Positions 30,983 through 38,991 of a stretch of 39,249 bases of DNA are shown here, one piece after another. The notes under the pieces are model-generated. The model searched no databases and was not told where the DNA came from. It saw nothing but the letters and a program-made list of their open reading frames with translations. Both the position numbers and the translations under genes were made by a program. The DNA is from DASXTW01 sp046726275 (GTDB lineage: Bacteria; Actinomycetota; UBA4738), in contig JBKPAF010000001.1 of assembly GCA_046726275.1 (NCBI GenBank), forward strand, positions 1-39,249, given 5' to 3'. Positions within the stretch are counted from its first letter, which is position 1. Each line of letters opens with the position of its first letter.

Positions 30983-32698
30983 ATGCCGCACATAGGAACA
31001 CTCATGCTCCAAGCGATCGGCCCCTTCGAGAGGAAGCGTTTCTACGCCTTCTGCCGAGCGCCTGCAGACTCGCAGAATCGGCTGCTTCGAAAGATTCTGC
31101 ACACGATCGCCGACACGGAGTTTGGCCGTCGACACGGCTTCCGTGGCATCACCACGTTGAGGGACTTCCAGGAGCGGGTGCCCATCGCCAGCTATGAGGA
31201 TCTGGAGCCGTACATCAAAGCGGAGATGGAGGGCCAGCCGAGCCAGCTGACCAGACACAAGCCCGTCCTGTTCACGACCACGAGCGGGACCACTGGAGCT
31301 CCCAAGTACATCCCGATGACTCCCGAGGGTCGTCACGCCAAGTCCCACCTCATGCGACTGTGGCTGTTTGCCCTGTTCCGTGATCACCCGGGCATCACGG
31401 CCGGCAGGATCATGAGTGTCGTCAGTCCCGAGGTCGAGTCTTATACCCCGAGCGGCGTACCTATCGGCGCAGAGTCAGGCCACCGCTATCGCACGATGCC
31501 GAGGCTCGTTCGCTGGATGTACTCGGCGCCCTACCAGGCGTTCACCATCGAGGACTACGAAGCCAAGTACTATGCGTTGTTGCGAATCGCCACCGGACAG
31601 GATATCAGCTGTATCGTGACCCCCAATCCGAGCACGATCGTGCTGCTGGCCGAGCGGCTCGCTCAGTACACCGAACCGATCATCCGTGACGTCCGCGACG
31701 GTTCGCTCTCCTCGGAATTCGCAGTCCCGCAAAGCCTTCGAGCATCGCTTCATCTACGACCGAATCCGGGACGTGCAAGGCTCCTTGAGCGGGCTGCCGA
31801 GATGGGCGACGGAACCCTCCGCCCCGGGCTCGCGTGGCCAAGCATTTCCGCCATCGGGTGCTGGAAGGGCGGGACGGTCGGTTCCTATCTCACGAACTTC
31901 GATGCGTACTTTCCGCAACGACCCCCTGTAAGAGACATCGGTTACCTCGCCACTGAGGTGAGCGGATCGGTACCGCTGAGCGATGAGGGGGATGGGGGGG
32001 TCGTGGCCGTCCCTACCAGCGTCTTCGAATTCCATCCGGAAGAGGATGGGCGCGATCCGCAGGGCCCCGAACTCCTGCCGGTGGAGCGACTGGAAGTAGG
32101 GCGGCGATATTTCCTCTTCGCGACGACCCCTTCGGGACTGTATCGCTACGACATGAACGACATCGTCGAGGTCATAGGGACCTTCGAGAAGACTCCCATC
32201 ATTCGGTTCGTGCAGAAGGGCAAGGGGGTCGTGTCGTTCACGGGAGAGAAGCTGTACGAGGTGCAGGTCATCGCCGCTGTCGAGGAGGCGCTCGCGGCTC
32301 TTCGCGGCAGGTATGACTTCATCGCCGCCGTCGCAGAGCTAGTGGCGAGTCGACCTCGTCTCGTGTTCCTGATCGAGTTCGACGACCCGATCACGGATCA
32401 CGACGGTTCGGCTCTCGTGGACCGACTGGACGCCTCGTTGGGGGATCAGAACAGCGAGTACAAGGCCAAGAGGAAGTCCTTCCGCTACGACGCCCCGGTC
32501 ATCCGAGTCGTGCGATCGGGTGAGTTCGACAGATACCGTCGCCGGCAGGTGGAAGGAGGCCGCGCGGACGGCCAGTTCAAGATTCTGCGTCTCACGAGCG
32601 ATGCCTCGTTCGCCGAGGAGTTCGAAGCGGAGCGAGACATCTCCGGCAGTGATCGATCCTTGCCTCTCCAGGAGAGAACCCCTTCACGGGAAAGCTGA
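30983..32698 (+). CDS. GH3-family acyl-adenylating enzyme (acyl acid-amido synthetase-like)
   Basis: 571 residues, the usual GH3 length. The three nucleotide-binding motifs of GH3 proteins are present in order: TTTSGTTGAPKYI (98-110), YLATEVSG (321-328) and YRYDMNDIVEVIG (387-399), followed by the hinge KGVVSFTGEKLYE (near 415-426). The N-terminus FYAFCRAPADSQNRLLRKIL and DFQERVPIASYEDLEPYI are also family-typical. Plant GH3 enzymes adenylate a carboxylic acid (jasmonate, auxin, benzoates) and conjugate it to an amino acid. Bacterial members are mostly uncharacterised. GGAAGGGGG precedes the ATG. Its place after an enolase-type epimerase and a hydrolase suggests that the product is an acyl amino acid or related amide; the substrates are not known. 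Confidence 0.89.
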   Translation: MPHIGTLMLQAIGPFERKRFYAFCRAPADSQNRLLRKILHTIADTEFGRRHGFRGITTLRDFQERVPIASYEDLEPYIKAEMEGQPSQLTRHKPVLFTTTSGTTGAPKYIPMTPEGRHAKSHLMRLWLFALFRDHPGITAGRIMSVVSPEVESYTPSGVPIGAESGHRYRTMPRLVRWMYSAPYQAFTIEDYEAKYYALLRIATGQDISCIVTPNPSTIVLLAERLAQYTEPIIRDVRDGSLSSEFAVPQSLRASLHLRPNPGRARLLERAAEMGDGTLRPGLAWPSISAIGCWKGGTVGSYLTNFDAYFPQRPPVRDIGYLATEVSGSVPLSDEGDGGVVAVPTSVFEFHPEEDGRDPQGPELLPVERLEVGRRYFLFATTPSGLYRYDMNDIVEVIGTFEKTPIIRFVQKGKGVVSFTGEKLYEVQVIAAVEEALAALRGRYDFIAAVAELVASRPRLVFLIEFDDPITDHDGSALVDRLDASLGDQNSEYKAKRKSFRYDAPVIRVVRSGEFDRYRRRQVEGGRADGQFKILRLTSDASFAEEFEAERDISGSDRSLPLQERTPSRES

Positions 32699-32775
32699 TG
32701 TTGAGCACAGTCTGATCCGAGCCACCAGGACAGGATGTCAGGTGCCACTGATTTGAACTTCGAGGGGAGACCACG

Positions 32776-33804
32776 ATGACCGGCAGAGTTGCGATCAACG
32801 GACTGGGTCGGATCGGTCGAGCGGCGCTCAAGCTCGCCCTACAACAGCCTGACCTGGAATTGGTCGCCGTGAACGAGATCGGCTCAATAGAGAACATGGC
32901 CTATCTGCTCAAGCACGACACGGTATACGGGCGTTATGAGCGACCGGTCGAGGCGGTCGACGGCAAGCTCCTCGTGGACGGGCGGCCGCTCGTCTACATG
33001 AGCGAGCGCGACCCGGCCCTGCTTCCCTGGGGTGATCTCGGCGTGGACTTGGTGTTCGAGTGCACGGGCCGATTCACCAATCGTGGGGATGCTGAGAAGC
33101 ACCTTCGTGCCGGCGCGACGCGGGTGGTGCTGTCCGGTCCGACGAAGAGTCCCGACATCCCGACCATCATCCGCGGCGTCAATTGGGCAGATGGGCGAGC
33201 CGACATCATCTCCTGCGCAAGCTGCACAACGAACAACATCACGCCGCTGGTGGAGATCCTCGACCGCCACTTCGGCATCGAGAAGGCCGTGCTGACCACG
33301 GTCCACGCGTATACGGCAACGCAAACGCTCGTCGATAGCCCAAGCGGCGCCAAGGACATGCGCCGGGGCCGCTCGGCGGCTCTGAACTTCGTCCCATCGA
33401 CCACGGGCGCTGCACATGCCACCGCTCGGGCTCTGCCGGCAATTGAGGGTCGTTTTGATGGGGTCGCCATTCGCGGCCCGGTGGTCGTTGGTTCCCTTTC
33501 GGATCTGGTGTTCGTACTCAGCCGGGCCACCACGCCCGAGGAACTCAACGAGGTCCTGCGCAGCGAAGCAGCTACCGATCGTTACCAGGGAGTACTCGCC
33601 TTTTCCGACGAGCCGCTGGTCTCGAGCGACATCGTCAAGGATCCTCACGCGTCGATCGTCCAGCTCGACATGACCCGCGTGGTGGGCGGCAATCTCGTCA
33701 AGGTAATGAGCTGGTACGACAACGAGTGGGGGTTCACCAACCAGATGGTGCAGGTAGCAGCGGAATGGCTCGAGGCGAGCCTTCCCGCTGGACGGCGGAC
33801 ATAA
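32776..33804 (+). CDS. Glyceraldehyde-3-phosphate dehydrogenase-family enzyme
   Basis: 342 residues of type I GAPDH form. NAD-binding INGLGRIGR (7-15), catalytic C150 in CASCTTNN and H177 in TVHAYTATQ are intact, as are RRGRSAALNFVPSTTGAA and SWYDNEWGFTNQM at the C-terminus. After the second strand it has VNEIGS rather than the VND of standard glycolytic GAPDH. Glu at this place is also seen in erythrose-4-phosphate dehydrogenase (Epd)-like members and may alter cofactor or substrate choice. No phosphoglycerate kinase or triosephosphate isomerase gene follows, unlike a glycolytic gap operon. GAGGGGAG precedes the ATG. It lies 77 bases after GH3, so cotranscription is likely but not certain. 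Confidence 0.9.
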   Translation: MTGRVAINGLGRIGRAALKLALQQPDLELVAVNEIGSIENMAYLLKHDTVYGRYERPVEAVDGKLLVDGRPLVYMSERDPALLPWGDLGVDLVFECTGRFTNRGDAEKHLRAGATRVVLSGPTKSPDIPTIIRGVNWADGRADIISCASCTTNNITPLVEILDRHFGIEKAVLTTVHAYTATQTLVDSPSGAKDMRRGRSAALNFVPSTTGAAHATARALPAIEGRFDGVAIRGPVVVGSLSDLVFVLSRATTPEELNEVLRSEAATDRYQGVLAFSDEPLVSSDIVKDPHASIVQLDMTRVVGGNLVKVMSWYDNEWGFTNQMVQVAAEWLEASLPAGRRT

Positions 33805-33918
33805 AGTGCTGGAACGGAGGGTGGACTCACGACCGGCCGAGTCATTTGCCTACGGATTGCTTGAGGAGGCTTTCTCAGGCCATGTTTGGTTCGGATCGCG
33901 TCATCCCTTCTATGAGAC

Positions 33919-36081
33919 CTATGTCCTCGTACTGGTCGGCACGTGGCCTGACACGGTCGTTCCCCGTCCGATCGCTGAGTCGATGGTCAGGGAGCCTCCG
34001 AGCGCCGCCATCCGATCCGCCATGTTGGTGAGGCCGGAGCCGGGCCTGGTGGTGTTCCTGTCGAAGCCCTGGCCGTCATCGGAGACCGTGAACCGGAGGG
34101 AGTCGTCTGCCGTTTCGAGCCGGACGACCACCGAGGAAGCCTTCGAGTACTTGTTCACGTTCTGCATCGCTTCCAGGACGCAGAAGTACACGGCCGCCTC
34201 GGCCTCCAGGGAGAAGCGACCGACGCCGTCCGCGCGCACGTCTACCGGGATCGGGCTCTTCCTCGCCTGAGCCCTGAGGGCCGCGGCAAGCCCCTGGTCG
34301 GCGAGGACCGGCGGATAGATCCCTCTGGCCAGCTCCCGCAGGTTGTCCAGAGCCTCTGTGGTATCGGCTTGCAGTTGGGTGAGCATCTCCTTCGCCTTTT
34401 GGGGGTCTCGCTCGAGGAGGCCCTCCACCAAGCGCTGCTTCACGGCCAGCGCCACCAGTTGCTGCTGCGCGCCGTCGTGCAGGTTGCGCTCCAGGCGCCG
34501 GCGCTCTTCGTCCTGGGCCTTGACCAGTCGCTGGCGCGAATCCCTGAGCTCCGCAGCCGCCCACCGGAGCTCCTCGGCCTGCGCCGTGATCTCGTTGAGG
34601 CGTTCCCGGAGCTCTGCTGTGAGGCGGGCGTTCCGCAACACCAGTCCGGCCTGGGACGCCAGGTCGCCCAGCAGCTTGTCCTCGATCGGCGTGACGGGGT
34701 CGCTGGGCGGCTTGGTGACAGTGAGCGCTCCCAAGAGCTCACCACGGTGTCGAACGGCCACGGCGCGGTTCGTTCCGGGAAACTCGGGGAGCTCCCCGTC
34801 GGTGATCGAGCTCGGCTGCACGATGTCCTCTCCCTCAGGCCACGCCGCCACCCGTCGCAGCTCGTCGCCAACCCTCAGCCAGGCCTCGGTGCGGCTCGCG
34901 CCGGTGCCCTCCGCGAGGATCCGCGCCATCTCGGGGAGGAGGTCCTCAGACGGGTAGGAGCCGCCCATCTTGTCGGAGAAGCCGGAGAGCACTTCGTAGG
35001 GCGTGGCCCGGTCCCCGTAGACGACGCGATTCGCCAGACGGCGAGCTCGTTCCCTGAGCGGCTGGAAGACCACGGCGATCACGGCAGTGGCGACCAGGGT
35101 CAACACGACGTTCTGCCTCGAGCCGGTGAATCCCCCGATCCCGATCACGGCGCCGACACCGACCACGATGGCCACGTACACGGCGGTGATGAAGGCGGCA
35201 AGCACGCCGTAGACCAGCGCCCGACTGATGACAAACTCGATGTCGTAGAGGCTGTATCGGAGGATGCCGATCGCGGCCGAGATGGGCACGAAGGCGAGCG
35301 CAACCGCGAAGAGGATGAGAGTCCACGTCGGCGAGGCCGGCTCGGAGAGGACCGAGATCAACAGCACACTGACGGCCAGGAAGATGATCGCGTATGCGAA
35401 GAGCTTCAGTTTGCGCCGCTCCTCCCCCTTGGATCGTCGCCAGCGGATGAAGATGGCCGTGAGCCCGGCGAACGGCATGATGAGGAACGCGAACCAGCCA
35501 GGGTTGCGCTCTTCATTGAGGAAGGAGAACGCCTCCAGGCTGAACGGCTTCCTCAACGAGCCGAACCCCAACTCGCCGGGGGCGAGGGCAGCACCGAGCG
35601 TCAACAGGAAGACTCCAAGCGCACCCGCAGCGGCCACAGGGACCCAGCGCCTCGAGAGCAGACGGCCGTCCGGGAACACGAGGAATAGGAGGAAGATGCC
35701 GAAGAGCCCCGGAAGAAAGAGCCAACCGGAAGCCCAGGCGACGACGACGCCGCCTGGGACTGACCCTGGGTGGGTGTTCAGTGCATAGATGGCGTATTGA
35801 TCCAGAGTGCCGGCCCCGAGAAACAGAACCCCCATCGCGCTGAAGATCGAACCAATCCTGTTCGCCGGACGGAAGTACAGGATCAGGGCGCCCATCAGCG
35901 CGAACAGCAGAAACGCGAGCATAAGTGCCACCGTGCCGGCCTGGTCGTCGGCATTCGCAGGAAGCGGAGTGGACCAAGTGACCACCGCCAGGACCAGACC
36001 GGTGGCAGCCAGGGCGACCGACAGGCCACCGATCGCCCACCCCAGACCGTGGGCCACCCTCGAGCTGAGGGCCCGTGCCAT
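33919..36081 (-). CDS. Membrane sensor histidine kinase (NarL-type, HisKA_3)
   Basis: 720 residues from the ATG at 36081; a TTG ten codons upstream is an alternative, and neither has a good ribosome binding site. Residues 1-315 hold about nine to ten transmembrane helices. A GAF-like domain covers about 360-490 (LLPEMARILAEGTGASRTEA to ASQAGLVLRNARL). A coiled coil (490-520) leads into the HisKA_3 dimerisation helix with H535 in ERRRLERNLHDGAQQQL. The HATPase domain has LEAMQNVNKYSKAS, VSDDGQGF and GSGLTNMADRMAALGG. Kinases of this type phosphorylate LuxR/NarL response regulators, but none is encoded in the window, so it appears orphaned here. The signal is unknown. It is convergent with the GAPDH gene. 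Confidence 0.9.
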   Translation of the reverse strand: MARALSSRVAHGLGWAIGGLSVALAATGLVLAVVTWSTPLPANADDQAGTVALMLAFLLFALMGALILYFRPANRIGSIFSAMGVLFLGAGTLDQYAIYALNTHPGSVPGGVVVAWASGWLFLPGLFGIFLLFLVFPDGRLLSRRWVPVAAAGALGVFLLTLGAALAPGELGFGSLRKPFSLEAFSFLNEERNPGWFAFLIMPFAGLTAIFIRWRRSKGEERRKLKLFAYAIIFLAVSVLLISVLSEPASPTWTLILFAVALAFVPISAAIGILRYSLYDIEFVISRALVYGVLAAFITAVYVAIVVGVGAVIGIGGFTGSRQNVVLTLVATAVIAVVFQPLRERARRLANRVVYGDRATPYEVLSGFSDKMGGSYPSEDLLPEMARILAEGTGASRTEAWLRVGDELRRVAAWPEGEDIVQPSSITDGELPEFPGTNRAVAVRHRGELLGALTVTKPPSDPVTPIEDKLLGDLASQAGLVLRNARLTAELRERLNEITAQAEELRWAAAELRDSRQRLVKAQDEERRRLERNLHDGAQQQLVALAVKQRLVEGLLERDPQKAKEMLTQLQADTTEALDNLRELARGIYPPVLADQGLAAALRAQARKSPIPVDVRADGVGRFSLEAEAAVYFCVLEAMQNVNKYSKASSVVVRLETADDSLRFTVSDDGQGFDRNTTRPGSGLTNMADRMAALGGSLTIDSAIGRGTTVSGHVPTSTRT

Positions 36082-36269
36082 GGCCGGATTGTGCGGCCAA
36101 GTGGCGGGCAAAGGAAGGGGGATAACCCGCCGAGCAGACGGGAAGGCCCCTATTTGACGGTGGTGGTGCCTGCACCCGGGCGTGGGGCTCGGGAATTTGC
36201 GCTCGGTGTCGGTGGGGCTGTCGAGAATGGACCCCTCGAAACGTCGATAGGGTAGAGGCAGGGTGAGTG

Positions 36270-36287
36270 CCGGCTTGGTGAAGCCGG
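36270..36287 (+). promoter_or_regulatory. Stable leader hairpin before VOC gene
   Basis: CCGGCTT, GGTG, AAGCCGG: a perfect 7-bp stem with a four-base loop, ending 14 bases before the GAGGAGGAGGA ribosome binding site of the two-domain VOC gene. It may protect the message or affect initiation; no riboswitch is recognised. Confidence 0.35.
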
Positions 36288-36316
36288 GCTACCCCCGATC
36301 GAGGAGGAGGAGAGCC

Positions 36317-37051
36317 ATGGGGAACCCAGTGACCTGGTTCGAGGTGAACGGGCCCGAGCCCGAGCAGACCGCCAAGTTCTACTCGGAGGTCTTCGGGTGG
36401 AGCGTGCAGTGGCTCCCCGAGTCGGACTACGCCCTGATCGACACGCACTCGGGCAGTGGGATCACCGGCGGGCTGGGCAAGACCCGGGAAGGCCAGCCGC
36501 CGTCGTCGGTTATCTACGTGGAGGACTCCGACATCCAGGCTGTGCTCGATAGGGCGGAGAAGATGGGAGCGAAGACCGTCCTGCCGGTCACCGTGATCCC
36601 GGCCATGGCGACCTTCGCCCTGTTCGCGGATCCGTTCGGCAACGTCGTGGGCCTCGTACAGGGTGACGGGAGCGTGAGGGTCTCGGAGGGGGACAACCCC
36701 CCAGCCGACTGGTTCCTGGTGGCCAGCACCGACGCGGAGAAGTCCTGGGACTTCTACCGGAAGCTGTTCGGATGGAAGATCGAGGGAGGACCGGCGGGGG
36801 AGGGAGTGCTCCACGCCAACGTCGACACGGGCGCTCCCGGTGCGCAGGGCGGTATCTCCAGCGCTCCCAACGGTCAGCCCCACGTGATGATGTACGCGCG
36901 AGTCACCGACCTCCAGAAGTACCTCGACCGCGCGGAGTCTGTGGGAGGGACGACGACCACGGCGCCGACGAAGGTGGACGAGCACATCTCCTTCGCGACG
37001 TTCCAGGATCCGCAGGGGACCACGTTCGGTCTGTACACCTTCACGCCGTAG
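36317..37051 (+). CDS. Two-domain VOC protein of the Cfp30B/glyoxalase-like type
   Basis: 244 residues with two VOC domains. Residues about 4-118 run from VTWFEVNGPEPEQTAKFYSE to FALFADPFGNVVGLVQG, and about 128-243 from ADWFLVASTDAEKSWDFYRK to ATFQDPQGTTFGLYTF. This is the layout of actinobacterial Cfp30B (27 kDa antigen) and similar hydroxylase-like proteins. Each half has the paired strand-helix motif ending in a Phe/Trp-Tyr helix. The start is set by GAGGAGGAGGA at 36301-36311 just before the ATG. The in-frame extension upstream overlaps the hairpin and is not family-like. Catalytic activity is unproven for the group; some bind methylglyoxal. Confidence 0.88.
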   Translation: MGNPVTWFEVNGPEPEQTAKFYSEVFGWSVQWLPESDYALIDTHSGSGITGGLGKTREGQPPSSVIYVEDSDIQAVLDRAEKMGAKTVLPVTVIPAMATFALFADPFGNVVGLVQGDGSVRVSEGDNPPADWFLVASTDAEKSWDFYRKLFGWKIEGGPAGEGVLHANVDTGAPGAQGGISSAPNGQPHVMMYARVTDLQKYLDRAESVGGTTTTAPTKVDEHISFATFQDPQGTTFGLYTFTP

Positions 37052-37185
37052 GAGGGCCCAAGCCCAACCGATAGCTGACGCTCCGCCGCAAACACCCTCG
37101 GTCCACAGGGCGGAGTGACGCCCCGTCCCGACCTCTTGCCACCTGGAGACTCGAAGGGAGATGCTGTGCTCCCCAGGAGGCGCCG

Positions 37186-38853
37186 ATGGCGGGGCGGTCT
37201 TCAGAGTCGGTTCGCTCGCTGAGCAGGGTCCTGCGCAATCCGGACCTTCGCCGGCTTCAGACAGCCTTGGGCCTCCTTTGGGTGGCTGACTGGGCCTACT
37301 TAGTGGCCCTTGGCATCTACGCGTTCAAGGCGGGCGGCTCGCTGGGAGTGGGGGTCGCCGGATTGGTCCGGATGTTTCCGTCCGCCCTGGTTGCACCGTT
37401 CGCCTCGGTGATGGGAGATCGGTATCCGCGCCAGCGCGTCCTGCTCGCCGTCGTGGCCACATGGACACTGGCTCTGGCCGGTTCGGCCGTGGCGTTCTTC
37501 GCTGATGGACCGCCGGGGCTGATCTACGGGCTGGGCGCGGTGACCGGGATCGCCTCGACCATCTTCCGGCCCACCTTGTCCGCGCTCCTGCCATGGCTCG
37601 CTCGATCGTCCGAGGAGCTGGTGGCGTCGAACGTCGTCTCGGCGCTCATCGAGAACGTCGGCACGCTGGTCGGCCCGTTGCTAGGGGGTGTGGTCACCGC
37701 CATCGCGGACCCCGGAGCCGTCTTCGTGGCCAGCGCGGGCGCGTGTCTCCTGGCAGTGTTCGCGGTCGGCCGTATACGGACGGAGGGAGAGGGGCTGAGG
37801 CATCGCGGTCATCCATCGGAGAGTTTGGCTCGCGAAGCCTTTGGAGGATTCGCAGCGCTGTCCCGGCTGCCGGAAGTTCGGGTCGTTGTGTTCCTCGTCT
37901 TGGTCCAAACCCTGACCCGAGGTGCCCTCAACGTGATCATCGTCGTGGCGGCCCTCACCCTGCTGGGGATGGGCGAATCCGGAGTCGGGCTGCTGACGGC
38001 GGCCATCGGTGCCGGCGGTCTGGTCGGCTCCCTCGCTTCGTTCAAGCTGGTCGGTCGCCGCCTGGCGGCGCCCTTCGGCATCGGCCTCATCTTGTGGGGG
38101 CTTCCGATCGCCGCGATCGCGGCTCGTCCTCGGCCGGGAGTGGCCCTCGGCTTCCTGGCGCTTCTCGGGGCGGGCAACGCGCTGGTGGACGTCGCCGGCT
38201 TCACGTTGCTCCAGCGGCTCGTTCCGGATGAGGTGCTCTCGCGTGTGCTCGGCTTGTTGTTCGGGCTCGCGATGGCGACCATAGGGCTCGGCTCCATCGC
38301 GCTTCCCCCTCTGATCGACGCCATCGGAATCCGCGGGGCCATGGCCGTGACCGGAGCGATCCTGCCGGTGGTGACCGCTGTGCTGTGGAAGCGGCTCGTA
38401 CGCGTCGACCGGACGGCCCCTCCCCCGAAGCGCGGACTATCGGTTTTGCGGAACGTCCCCATGTTCGCCCCGCTCTCGGTGGCTGCCATGGACCATCTGG
38501 CCGGGCACCTGCTGCCCGAGACCGTGTCGGAAGGCAAGGAGGTGATTCACCAGGGGGAGGCAGGGGATCGCCTCTACGTGATATCGGAAGGGCAGTTCGA
38601 AGTCACCAGCCATGGCCGATCGGTGGCCACCTTGGGGCCGGGAGATCATTTCGGCGAGATCGCCCTGCTCCGAGACACCCCGCGAACGGCGTCGGTCACG
38701 GCCCTGTCGGATGCCGAGGTGTACGGGCTCGAACGAGCGGATTTCCTCGCGGTCATCACAGGACACTCGCTCAGCGGGGAAGCGGCCGTGCAGATCATCG
38801 AATCACGGCTCGCCGAACTGGCCGAAAAGGGGACCGGGAGCGCTCGTAGTTAG
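37186..38853 (+). CDS. MFS transporter fused to a C-terminal cyclic-nucleotide-binding domain
   Basis: 555 residues. Residues 22-405 form a major facilitator with about ten to twelve helices and the motif-A-like loop GDRYPRQR (78-85) between helices 2 and 3. It belongs to the drug/enterobactin-exporter-like group (YLVALGIYAF, FRPTLSALLPWL, ENVGTLVGPLLGG). After a short basic linker, residues about 420-540 are a cyclic-nucleotide-binding domain. This has MFAPLSVAAMDHLAGHL, the glycine turn GEAGDRLYVISEG, and the cassette F489-G-E491 ... R500 in DTPRTASVTA, all ligand contacts present. The CNB domain should be cytoplasmic and could gate export with cAMP or cGMP; the cargo is unknown. AGGAGG lies six bases before the ATG. 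Confidence 0.9.
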   Translation: MAGRSSESVRSLSRVLRNPDLRRLQTALGLLWVADWAYLVALGIYAFKAGGSLGVGVAGLVRMFPSALVAPFASVMGDRYPRQRVLLAVVATWTLALAGSAVAFFADGPPGLIYGLGAVTGIASTIFRPTLSALLPWLARSSEELVASNVVSALIENVGTLVGPLLGGVVTAIADPGAVFVASAGACLLAVFAVGRIRTEGEGLRHRGHPSESLAREAFGGFAALSRLPEVRVVVFLVLVQTLTRGALNVIIVVAALTLLGMGESGVGLLTAAIGAGGLVGSLASFKLVGRRLAAPFGIGLILWGLPIAAIAARPRPGVALGFLALLGAGNALVDVAGFTLLQRLVPDEVLSRVLGLLFGLAMATIGLGSIALPPLIDAIGIRGAMAVTGAILPVVTAVLWKRLVRVDRTAPPPKRGLSVLRNVPMFAPLSVAAMDHLAGHLLPETVSEGKEVIHQGEAGDRLYVISEGQFEVTSHGRSVATLGPGDHFGEIALLRDTPRTASVTALSDAEVYGLERADFLAVITGHSLSGEAAVQIIESRLAELAEKGTGSARS

Positions 38854-38935
38854 CTGAGTGTTGATTCCTCTAGCTAACGAGGACGGCCCCTTCCTCCTGT
38901 ACGCGCGTTTGACCGCTCGCGGGGGGCGCACACCA

Positions 38936-38962
38936 TTGGAGAAACCTGCCTAGGGCTATTAT
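38936..38962 (+). promoter_or_regulatory. Possible promoter of the SnoaL-like gene
   Basis: TTGGAG (38936-38941) and TATTAT (38957-38962), spaced 15 bases, which is short. The TATTAT is the best -10 sequence in this AT-richer intergenic stretch and lies 30 bases before the start codon. Confidence 0.35.
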
Positions 38963-38991
38963 TTTGACGTCGTTTGGACAAGGAGGGGGCG

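Noticed and set aside
33806..34270. A 154-codon plus-strand frame after GAPDH (FAYGLLEEAFSGHVWFGS)
   Set aside because: Only its first third lies outside the kinase gene; the remainder is antisense to the HATPase domain and low quality. No ribosome binding site.
34369..35688. A 439-codon open frame on the plus strand
   Set aside because: Antisense to the sensor kinase, whose domains are unambiguous; the frame is Arg/Asp/His/Gln-rich with no recognisable domain.
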